The notes under the pieces were generated by a model. That model saw only the letters and a list, made by a program, of their open reading frames with translations, ran no database searches and had not been told where the DNA came from. The position numbers were made by a program, and so were the translations under genes. A stretch of 42,713 nucleotides of DNA, taken from contig NZ_WVUG01000039.1 in the NCBI RefSeq assembly GCF_017614965.1, positions 1-42,713 of the forward strand. The letters are read 5' to 3'. Positions 11,280 through 17,354 of this stretch are shown in pieces. Origin of the DNA: Streptomyces griseorubiginosus (GTDB lineage: Bacteria; Actinomycetota; Actinomycetes; Streptomycetales; Streptomycetaceae). How positions within the stretch are numbered: position 1 is the stretch's first letter; each line of letters starts with the position of its first letter.

Positions 11280-12608
11280 TCAGCCCTGGTACGCCTTGGC
11301 CGCAGCGGTCTCCAGCTTCGCCGCGGTGCCCTTCGGGTCGGACGGGTCGCGCAGGAAGTCCTGGAGCAGCTTCCACTCACCGGCGCCCTTGGTGCCGCCG
11401 AACGCGGCCGGTGCCTGGTCGGACATGTCGAAGCGGACCGAGTCACCGGCACCGACGAGGGACTTGGCGGTGGCCCGGGCCACGTCGTCGCCGTAGGCGC
11501 CGAGGTCGAGCTTCTTGTTCGGGGACAGGAAGCCGCCCGCCTTCGCCCACACGGCGGCCGCCTCCGGGGTCGCCAGGTACTCGAGGAGCTTCATGCCGGC
11601 CTTGGCGTTCCTGCCGTCCTTCAGGACCACCGCCGCGTCCCCGCCGCTGACGACGGGTGCCGCACCGCCGTCGACCGCCGGGAAGGGGAAGAAGTCGGCG
11701 TCCTGGCCGATGGTCTTGCCGAACTGGTCGTGGGCCACCCCGGCGACGAAGTCGCCCTCGTAGACCATGCCCGCCTCGGGCTTGGGGCCGAACACCTTCT
11801 CCACCGACCCCGGGAAGTCGGTGTTGAGGGCCTCCTTCGGGCCGCCCGCGATCAGCTGCCTGTCCTTGAACAGCTTGCCGAGCGTGCCGAGCGCCCTGAC
11901 CACGGAGGCGTCGGTCCACTTGAGCCTGTGGGCGGCGAGGGCGTCGTACTTCTCGGGGCCCGCCTGGGAGAGGTAGATGTTCTCGAACCAGTCGGTGAGG
12001 GTCCAGCCGTCCTCGCCGGCGACGGAGAAGGCGGCGAGCCCGGAGTCGGAAACGGTGCGGCCGGCCTTCAGCATCTCGTCGTACGTCTTCGGCGGCTTGA
12101 CGCCGGCCTGGTCGAGGGCGTCGGGGCTGTACCAGACCGTCGACTTGTGGGCGGCCTTGAAGTAGAGGCCGTAGAGGCGGCCGTCGACGCTGCCGTACTT
12201 CTTCCAGACGGGTGCGTAACCGGCGTCCACCGCCTTCTCGGTGGTGGCCGACAGCGGGGTGAGCCAGCCCTTCTTCGCGAACTGCTGCAACACGCCGACC
12301 TGGGGGACCATCACCACGTCGGGGGCGTTGCCGCCCTCGATCTTGCTGCCGACGACCGTGGAGACGTTGTCCCCGGTGGAGACGAACTCGGTCTTGGCGC
12401 CGGTCTTCGCGCTGAACGCGTCCAGCACCTTCTGGAAGTTCTTCTGCTCGCTGCCGGTCCAGACACCGGCCACGGTGACCGTCTGTCCGCCGAGCGCCTT
12501 GTCACCGCCGCCCGCGGCGACCGGGCTCCCGCCTCCGCAGGCGGTCGCGCCGAGGGCGAGGGTGAGGGCGGTGCAGCCGGTGAGCAGGGTCATGCGTCGT
12601 CGCATCAT
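11280..12608 (-). CDS. Sugar-binding lipoprotein, AglE-like
   Basis: Extracellular solute-binding protein (family 1) of the CUT1 transporter, 442 residues. It starts with a basic n-region (MMRRRM), a hydrophobic stretch and a lipobox ending ALGATAC, so it should be anchored by a diacylglyceryl-Cys. The sequence (WTGSEQKNF near the mature start, GWTLTDWFEN in the middle) resembles AglE alpha-glucoside-binding proteins. Two tandem ATG codons (12608, 12605) follow AAGGGA, so either may be used. It is preceded by the GH13 gene (64-bp gap) and followed by the two permeases at 6 bp and a 4-bp overlap, forming one operon. Confidence 0.93.
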   Translation of the reverse strand: MMRRRMTLLTGCTALTLALGATACGGGSPVAAGGGDKALGGQTVTVAGVWTGSEQKNFQKVLDAFSAKTGAKTEFVSTGDNVSTVVGSKIEGGNAPDVVMVPQVGVLQQFAKKGWLTPLSATTEKAVDAGYAPVWKKYGSVDGRLYGLYFKAAHKSTVWYSPDALDQAGVKPPKTYDEMLKAGRTVSDSGLAAFSVAGEDGWTLTDWFENIYLSQAGPEKYDALAAHRLKWTDASVVRALGTLGKLFKDRQLIAGGPKEALNTDFPGSVEKVFGPKPEAGMVYEGDFVAGVAHDQFGKTIGQDADFFPFPAVDGGAAPVVSGGDAAVVLKDGRNAKAGMKLLEYLATPEAAAVWAKAGGFLSPNKKLDLGAYGDDVARATAKSLVGAGDSVRFDMSDQAPAAFGGTKGAGEWKLLQDFLRDPSDPKGTAAKLETAAAKAYQG

Positions 12609-12672
12609 CGTTGATGTCCCTTCGGGGGTGGGTAACTGACGAGCCGTCAGGTTCGGAAAGGGGCGTGCCCGG

Positions 12673-14283
12673 TCAGAGGTCCGCCAGCCACCAGGCGGCC
12701 GTCGAGCCGGGCAGCACCCCGGCCGGGCACGGGCCGCTGGACAGCAGGGGGGTGCCGGAGACCGGCGAAGGGGTGGGCGCCGTACCGAAGTTGACGGCGC
12801 AGACCAGGCTTTCGCCGCGGACGAAACCGAGGACACCGGGCGGGGTGTCCAGCCAGCGGAGCGTGCCCTCGCCCAACTGGGGCAGGGCGGCGCGCAGTTG
12901 GAGGCCGTCGCGGTACAGGTGCCAGAAGGAGCGGGTGTCGGCGAGGGCGCGGTCGGTGGCGTACTCGGCGAAGTACTCCGGCTGCGGCAGCCAGGGCCGC
13001 GCGCCCTCGGCGCCGGAGGTGAAGCCGAAGGGCGAGGCCTGTCCGGACCAGGGCAGCGGGACCCGGCAGCCGTCGCGGATCCGGGCGCGGCTTCCCGTGC
13101 GCCGGAAGATCGGGTCGGTGAGGACGTCGTCGGGCAGGTCGACGACCTCGGGGAGGCCCAGCTCCTCGCCCTGGTAGATGTACGCGGCCCCGGGCAGCGC
13201 CAGCATCAGCAGCGCGGCGGCGCGGGCGCGGGCGGCGCCGAGTCCGCTGCCCTCGGTGGCCGGTTCGCCGTACCGCGTCACCGTGCGGACCTGGTCGTGG
13301 TTGTTGAGGACCCAGGTGACCGTGGAACCGGTGCCGGCGATGTCCTGCATGGCCTCCGAGATGACCTTGCGGAAGGCGTCGGCGTTCCAGGGGGCGCTCA
13401 GCAGGTCGAAGAAGAAGGCCTGGTGGAGCTCGTCGGGTCGGACGTACCGGGCGTGTTCGCGGGCGGTCGGGACGGACACCTCGCCGACCAGCAGCCTCTC
13501 CCGGCCGTCGCGGGCGGTGTACTCCTCGCACATGGCCCGCCAGCGCCGCCACACGTCGTGCACCTCGGGCTGGTTCCAGGCGAGCGGGTTGACCGAGTCG
13601 CGGGTGCGGGCGTCGGCCTCGGGATCGTCCGAGTCGGGCAGGTCGGGGTGCTTGTAGAGACCGGCGGCCACGTCGATGCGGAAGCCGTCGATGCCCCGGT
13701 CCAGCCAGAAGCGCAGCACCCGGTCGAACTCGGCGCCGACCTCGGGGTTGCGCCAGTTCCAGTCGGGCTGCTCGGGCGCGAACATGTGCAGGTACCACTG
13801 ACCGTCGCCGACCCTGGTCCAGGCGGGGCCGCCGAACATGGAGTGCCAGTTGTTGGGCGGCTCGCAGCCCGCGGGGCCGCGTCCGTCGGCGAAGTGGAAG
13901 CGGGCGCGGGCCGGGCTGCCGGGCTCGGCCGCCAGCGCCTCCTGGAACCACGGGTGCTCGCTGGAGCAGTGGTTGGGCACGATGTCGAGGAGCACCTTGA
14001 CCCCGAGCCGCCGGGCGGCCGCCATCAGCAGGTCGAACTCGGCGAGGTCGCCGAAGAGCGGGTCGACGTCGCAGTAGTCGGCCACGTCGTAGCCGTGGTC
14101 GTGCTGCGGGGACGGATAGAAGGGGCTCAGCCAGATCCCGTCGACACCCAGCTTCTTCAGGTACGGCAGCCCCGCCCTGACCCCGGCGAGATCGCCGACG
14201 CCGTCGCCGGTGCTGTCCAGGAAGCTGCGGACGTACACCTGGTAGATCACCGCGTCCCGCCACCAGCGGTACTTACTCAGCAT
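12673..14283 (-). CDS. GH13 alpha-glucosidase, likely oligo-1,6-glucosidase type
   Basis: Cytoplasmic alpha-amylase-superfamily enzyme of 536 residues without signal peptide. It would split imported alpha-glucosides. Catalytic residues are D204 (GFRIDVA), E268 (LLVGEVS) and D330 (NNHD); substrate His is in DIVPNH (residues 100-105). The residue after the nucleophile is Val205, which in this family usually goes with alpha-1,6 (isomaltose-type) specificity, whereas Ala, Gly or Thr goes with alpha-1,4. ATG at 14283 has no ribosome site upstream and lies at the expected transcription start of a TTGACA promoter, suggesting leaderless translation. It is first in the operon with the transporter genes. 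Confidence 0.92.
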   Translation of the reverse strand: MLSKYRWWRDAVIYQVYVRSFLDSTGDGVGDLAGVRAGLPYLKKLGVDGIWLSPFYPSPQHDHGYDVADYCDVDPLFGDLAEFDLLMAAARRLGVKVLLDIVPNHCSSEHPWFQEALAAEPGSPARARFHFADGRGPAGCEPPNNWHSMFGGPAWTRVGDGQWYLHMFAPEQPDWNWRNPEVGAEFDRVLRFWLDRGIDGFRIDVAAGLYKHPDLPDSDDPEADARTRDSVNPLAWNQPEVHDVWRRWRAMCEEYTARDGRERLLVGEVSVPTAREHARYVRPDELHQAFFFDLLSAPWNADAFRKVISEAMQDIAGTGSTVTWVLNNHDQVRTVTRYGEPATEGSGLGAARARAAALLMLALPGAAYIYQGEELGLPEVVDLPDDVLTDPIFRRTGSRARIRDGCRVPLPWSGQASPFGFTSGAEGARPWLPQPEYFAEYATDRALADTRSFWHLYRDGLQLRAALPQLGEGTLRWLDTPPGVLGFVRGESLVCAVNFGTAPTPSPVSGTPLLSSGPCPAGVLPGSTAAWWLADL

Positions 14284-14285
14284 GC

Positions 14286-14300
14286 ATGCATGTTAAGTAG
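14286..14300 (+). promoter_or_regulatory. Operator-like site 1 (overlaps GH13 promoter)
   Basis: ATGCATGTTAAGTAG matches the palindromic site at 15755-15769 in 11 of 15 positions, sharing the core T-x-C-x-TGTTA-x-GTA. It covers the -10 box and start site of the GH13 promoter, where a repressor would block transcription. Confidence 0.45.
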
Positions 14301-14320
14301 GCGTGTCGAGAGGGTGTCAA
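14291..14320 (-). promoter_or_regulatory. Promoter of glucosidase-transporter operon, leaderless
   Basis: On the minus strand, TTGACA (14315-14320), an 18-bp spacer and TTAACA (14291-14296) make a good vegetative promoter. Seven bases separate the -10 box from the A of the GH13 start codon at 14283, so transcription should start at or next to that A. The perfect 12-bp palindrome CATGCATGCATG (14281-14292) covers the start codon and the predicted start site. Confidence 0.6.
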
Positions 14321-14403
14321 TGAAAGGAGCAGAAGCTACCGACTGGTTGACGTTTCATATCCGGACTTAACCGGGCAAGACGAATCGAAGAGAGACCGTC
14401 GCG

Positions 14404-14418
14404 TTACCTAACAAGTAA
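14404..14418 (-). promoter_or_regulatory. Operator-like site 2 (upstream of GH13 operon)
   Basis: On the minus strand TTACTTGTTAGGTAA matches the site at 15755-15769 in 12 of 15 positions. Its centre is 118 bp (about 11 helical turns) from site 1, a spacing compatible with DNA looping. It lies between the stop of the upstream lipoprotein gene and the GH13 promoter. Confidence 0.5.
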
Positions 14419-14425
14419 CTAGGAA

Positions 14426-15694
14426 CTAGCGACCGGGGATCGCGGACAGCTCCCGGGCCAGACGGCGTGCCGCCGCCGCGGGCGTCTCATGCCCGGTCAT
14501 CGCGTCGTGCACGACCGCCTGGACGACCAGGCTGACCTGGTCGTACCGCGGGCTCTTGGGACGCGGCTTCGCGTTGATCACGCTCTCGCGCAGGGTGGGG
14601 AGGTACGGGAAGCGCCGGATCAGACCGGGATCCTCGTACAGCGCGGCGCGGACGGGCGGCAGCGCGCCGCGCGTGAGGACCTGGCGCTGGACCGGCGCAC
14701 TCGTGAGGTACGCGATCAGTCGCGCGGCCGAATCGGGGTGCCGGGCATGGGCGTTGACGGCGAGGTTGGAACCGCCGAGGACGCTGGTACCGGGACCGTC
14801 CGGCCCGGGCAGCGGTACGGCGCCGATCTTCCCGGCGACCGGGGACCCCTTGGCCGAGGCGAGGACGTAGGCGTAGGGCCAGTTGCGCAGGAAGAGCAGC
14901 TTGCCGTCCTGGAACGCCTGCTTGGACTCCTCCTCCTTGTACGTCAGCGCCGCCTTCGGTATCCAGCCCTCGCGCACCCCGCGCGCCAGGAACCCGATGC
15001 CCTCGGTCGCCGCCGAGTCGACGGTGACGCGGGCTCCCTCGTCGCCGAGGATGGTGCCGCCCGCCGAGTAGACGGCCTCGGCCGCGTTGACGGTCAGGCC
15101 CTCGTACGGCAGGAACTGCCCGGCGTAGCCGCCGAGTCCGTACTTCGGCGCGATCGTCCTGGCGTCGTGCTCCAGCTCGGCCCAGGTGCGCGGGGGCGGC
15201 ACGCCCTCCTCGGCGAGGACGTCCTTGCGGTAGAGGAGCAGGCCGGCGTTGGTGACGTAGGGGACGGCGTACAGACGTCCCTCGTAGGTCGCGGTGTCGG
15301 TGACCGGATCGAGGAAGGCCCCCAGGGGGAAGCGGTCGCGGGGCAGGGGGCGTATCCAGCCCGCGGCCGCGAACTCCGAGGTCCAGTTCACGTCGATGTT
15401 GAGGACGTCGAAGCGGCTTCGGTCGCCGTCGCGCAGGTCGGTCGCCATCTGCGCGTGGGTCTCGTCGGCGGAGTCCGGGAGTTCGACGAGGGTGACCTTC
15501 TCGCCGGGGTGGGTGCGGTTCCAGCCCTGGAGGAGGGGGCCGAGATAGTGGGTGAGGTCGCCGGCGGTGGCGAGGGTGAGAGGCCCGCGACCGCCGCCGG
15601 AGCCGTCCTGGGCACAGGCGCCCGAGGTGACGTACCCCGTCAAGATCACGACGAGAACGAGAAGGCCCCTACCGGCGGCATGTATCCACCGCAT
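14426..15694 (-). CDS. Extracellular solute-binding lipoprotein, LpqY/ThuE-like
   Basis: A 422-residue family-1 solute-binding protein. The signal peptide ends TSGAC, a lipobox, so it is probably a membrane-anchored lipoprotein. The mature part (FDVLNIDVNWTSEFAAAGWIRPL; SPRYDQVSLVVQ near the C-terminus) resembles trehalose/maltose binders of the LpqY/ThuE group and differs from the AglE-like protein of the next operon. Start ATG at 15694 follows an ideal AAGGAGG. The open frame extends upstream to 15817 but would lack a signal peptide. No permease of its own is adjacent; it may feed the downstream transporter or act as a sensor component. It is divergent from padR, with a shared palindrome between them. 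Confidence 0.9.
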   Translation of the reverse strand: MRWIHAAGRGLLVLVVILTGYVTSGACAQDGSGGGRGPLTLATAGDLTHYLGPLLQGWNRTHPGEKVTLVELPDSADETHAQMATDLRDGDRSRFDVLNIDVNWTSEFAAAGWIRPLPRDRFPLGAFLDPVTDTATYEGRLYAVPYVTNAGLLLYRKDVLAEEGVPPPRTWAELEHDARTIAPKYGLGGYAGQFLPYEGLTVNAAEAVYSAGGTILGDEGARVTVDSAATEGIGFLARGVREGWIPKAALTYKEEESKQAFQDGKLLFLRNWPYAYVLASAKGSPVAGKIGAVPLPGPDGPGTSVLGGSNLAVNAHARHPDSAARLIAYLTSAPVQRQVLTRGALPPVRAALYEDPGLIRRFPYLPTLRESVINAKPRPKSPRYDQVSLVVQAVVHDAMTGHETPAAAARRLARELSAIPGR

Positions 15695-15731
15695 AGGTTC
15701 CTCCTTGCACACCACCCGGCACCGGGCACCC

Positions 15732-15759
15732 TTGCCCGGAGTCAGAGGCCATGTATACC
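15732..15759 (+). promoter_or_regulatory. Candidate padR operon promoter
   Basis: TTGCCC (15732-15737), a 16-bp spacer and TATACC (15754-15759). The -10 box overlaps the palindrome at 15755-15769, as expected for an autorepressed gene. The padR start follows AGGAGG at 15805-15810. Confidence 0.45.
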
Positions 15760-15769
15760 TGTTAGGTAT
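15755..15769 (+). promoter_or_regulatory. Palindromic operator between lipoprotein gene and padR
   Basis: ATACCT-GTT-AGGTAT is a perfect 6+3+6 inverted repeat in the divergent promoter region, 61 bp from the lipoprotein ATG and 51 bp from the padR GTG. Its A/T content stands out locally. Related copies lie at 14404-14418 and 14286-14300. PadR is the nearest candidate binder, but a sugar-responsive regulator elsewhere is equally possible. Confidence 0.65.
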
Positions 15770-15819
15770 GGGCGATACTAGGGTCTGGCCCACATTAGGC
15801 GAACAGGAGGACAGCACCC

Positions 15820-16335
15820 GTGCGCCTGCCCCTCCTGGCCCTTCTCGCGCGCGGTCCGGCCCATGGCTACGAGCTGAAGCAGGACCTTGAGCAACTGCTG
15901 GGCTCCGCGTACCCTCAGCCGAACGTCGGCCAGGTCTACGTGACCCTCGGCCGCCTCGAGAAGCAGGGACTGATCGAGGGCGAGGACGTCGAGCAGTCCA
16001 GCCGGCCCAACAAGAAGGTCTACCACCTCACCGACACCGGGCGGGCCGCACTGCGTGCCTGGTTCGAGGAGCCCGAGGACGAGCCCCGGGTGCGGGACGA
16101 GTTCTTCATGAAACTGGCGCTCGCCCCGCAGACGGGTCTCGCCGACCAGATCGCGCTGATCAACAAGCAGCGGCGACAGTATCTGAACACCATGCGGCAG
16201 CTGTCGAAGCTGGCCGCCGCCGAAGACCGGGACAACCGCATCGCCCAGTTGCTGATCGAGGGCGCGATGCTGCACCTGCAGGCCGACCTCGACTGGCTGG
16301 AGCGGTGCCAGGAAGAGCTGGAGGAGCTGGAATGA
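15820..16335 (+). CDS. PadR-family transcriptional regulator
   Basis: A 171-residue winged-helix repressor. The PadR N-terminal domain occupies residues 1-80 (LLALLARGPAHGYELKQ, then YVTLGRLEKQGLI, then RPNKKVYHLTDTGR as the wing). Residues 85-171 form the helical, coiled-coil dimerisation half typical of the long (PadR-s1/VirR-like) type. GTG start at 15820 follows AGGAGG at a 9-nt distance. Its stop overlaps the ABC ATPase start (ATGA), so it probably controls that exporter and itself, likely in response to a drug, lipid or envelope signal. Confidence 0.93.
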   Translation: MRLPLLALLARGPAHGYELKQDLEQLLGSAYPQPNVGQVYVTLGRLEKQGLIEGEDVEQSSRPNKKVYHLTDTGRAALRAWFEEPEDEPRVRDEFFMKLALAPQTGLADQIALINKQRRQYLNTMRQLSKLAAAEDRDNRIAQLLIEGAMLHLQADLDWLERCQEELEELE

Positions 16336-17081
16336 GCGAGCGTCCCGCTCCCGTGCTGCGTGCCGAGGGCCTGGTCAAGACGCATCACGGCGAGGGTGCC
16401 CCGGCGCATGCGGTGCGCGGGGTCGGTCTGCGGGTGCGGCGGGGCGAGTTCGTGGCCGTCACCGGGCCGTCCGGGGCCGGCAAGTCGACGCTGCTGCATC
16501 TGCTGGGCGGGCTGCAGCGTCCGGACTCCGGCAGTGTGTGGCTGGACGGCGAGTGCGCGGACGGATGGAGCGAGGCGCGCTGGGCGGTGGAGCGCAGGAA
16601 GCGGATCGGCATCGTCTTCCAGTTCTTCAACCTGGTCTCGAACCTGTCCGTCGCCGACAACGTGGAGCTGCCGGCGCTGCTCGCCGGGGTGTCGCCGAAG
16701 CGGGCGCGCGCGGAGCGGGAGGAGCTGCTGGGCGAGCTGGGTCTGGCCGGCAAGGAACGGAGCCTGCCGGGTGAGCTGTCCGGCGGCGAGCAGCAGCGGG
16801 TCGCGCTGGCCCGGGCCCTGGTCAACCACCCTCCCCTGCTGCTCGCGGACGAGCCCGCCGGCAGCCTCGACAGCAAGGGCACGCGCGAGGTGATGCGGCT
16901 GCTGTCCCGCTTCCACGGCCGGGGCCAGACGATCGTGCTGGTCACCCATGACGCCCGGCTGGCGAGCGCAGCGGACCGGGTGATCAGCTTCTTCGACGGC
17001 CGCATAGCCGACGACGCGGACCTGGACGACACCCTGTCCCGCCGGGCCGGCATCTCCGGGGTACTGGAGTTCAAGGACTGA
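16332..17081 (+). CDS. ABC transporter ATP-binding protein, LolD/MacB-type
   Basis: A 249-residue ATPase. Walker A is GPSGAGKS (residues 45-52), Q-loop is FQFFNLVSNL, signature is LSGGEQQRVALARAL, Walker B is LLLADEPAGSLD, and the H-loop is VTHD. The sequence places it with LolD/FtsE/MacB ATPases that drive FtsX-fold permeases in lipid or peptide handling, not sugar import. It is coupled to padR by a 4-bp overlap. The matching permease follows after a 273-bp gap that contains a hairpin and a doubtful small ORF. Confidence 0.94.
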   Translation: MSERPAPVLRAEGLVKTHHGEGAPAHAVRGVGLRVRRGEFVAVTGPSGAGKSTLLHLLGGLQRPDSGSVWLDGECADGWSEARWAVERRKRIGIVFQFFNLVSNLSVADNVELPALLAGVSPKRARAEREELLGELGLAGKERSLPGELSGGEQQRVALARALVNHPPLLLADEPAGSLDSKGTREVMRLLSRFHGRGQTIVLVTHDARLASAADRVISFFDGRIADDADLDDTLSRRAGISGVLEFKD

Positions 17082-17082
17082 C

Positions 17083-17349
17083 ATGCGGACGCACGACGAC
17101 ACCTTGAAGCGGTCGTTCAAGCGGGCGGTCGACACCGGCACGTGGCTGCCGCTGCCGACGCGTGACTGCTGCCGTGCGCCTGAACCGGCGGCGACCGCCG
17201 ACCCCGCGAGCGATCCCCGTCCCCGGCGGATCCGACAAGTCCACTGCGGCCGCGCCCGGCTGTCGGCCTTCGGCCAGGATCGGGCGGCCGCGGAGATGTC
17301 GGCCTGCGGCCTCGGCCGGTGGGCGGCCCCGTGCCGGGTGAGGGGCTGA
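17083..17349 (+). CDS. Doubtful small ORF between ABC ATPase and permease
   Basis: ATG at 17083 is 1 bp after the ATPase stop and opens an 88-codon frame ending just before the permease start. The first 25 codons have normal Streptomyces third-position bias and encode a basic amphipathic segment (TLKRSFKRAVDTG); later codons lose the bias (CGT, CCT, GAA, GAT, CGA). It resembles nothing I recognise. It could be a short coupled peptide, a decayed gene, or an untranslated spacer with the hairpin at 17253-17286. Confidence 0.3.
   Translation: MRTHDDTLKRSFKRAVDTGTWLPLPTRDCCRAPEPAATADPASDPRPRRIRQVHCGRARLSAFGQDRAAAEMSACGLGRWAAPCRVRG
17253..17286 (+). other. Hairpin in the ABC-permease gap
   Basis: CGCCCG (17253-17258) pairs with CGGGCG (17281-17286) around an inner GGCC-TTC-GGCC stem-loop (17265-17275). 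It could attenuate transcription between ATPase and permease or stabilise the mRNA. Confidence 0.4.
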
Positions 17350-17354
17350 TCGGG

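Noticed and set aside
14403..14425. GlnR-type box (GTTAC...GTAAC...GGAAC)
   Set aside because: The half-sites look right but the spacings are 7 and 2 instead of the expected 6, and the match to the local 15-bp operator explains the sequence better.
15697..15817. Longer N-terminus for the LpqY/ThuE-like lipoprotein
   Set aside because: It would bury the signal peptide and span the divergent promoter; ATG 15694 has an ideal AAGGAGG.
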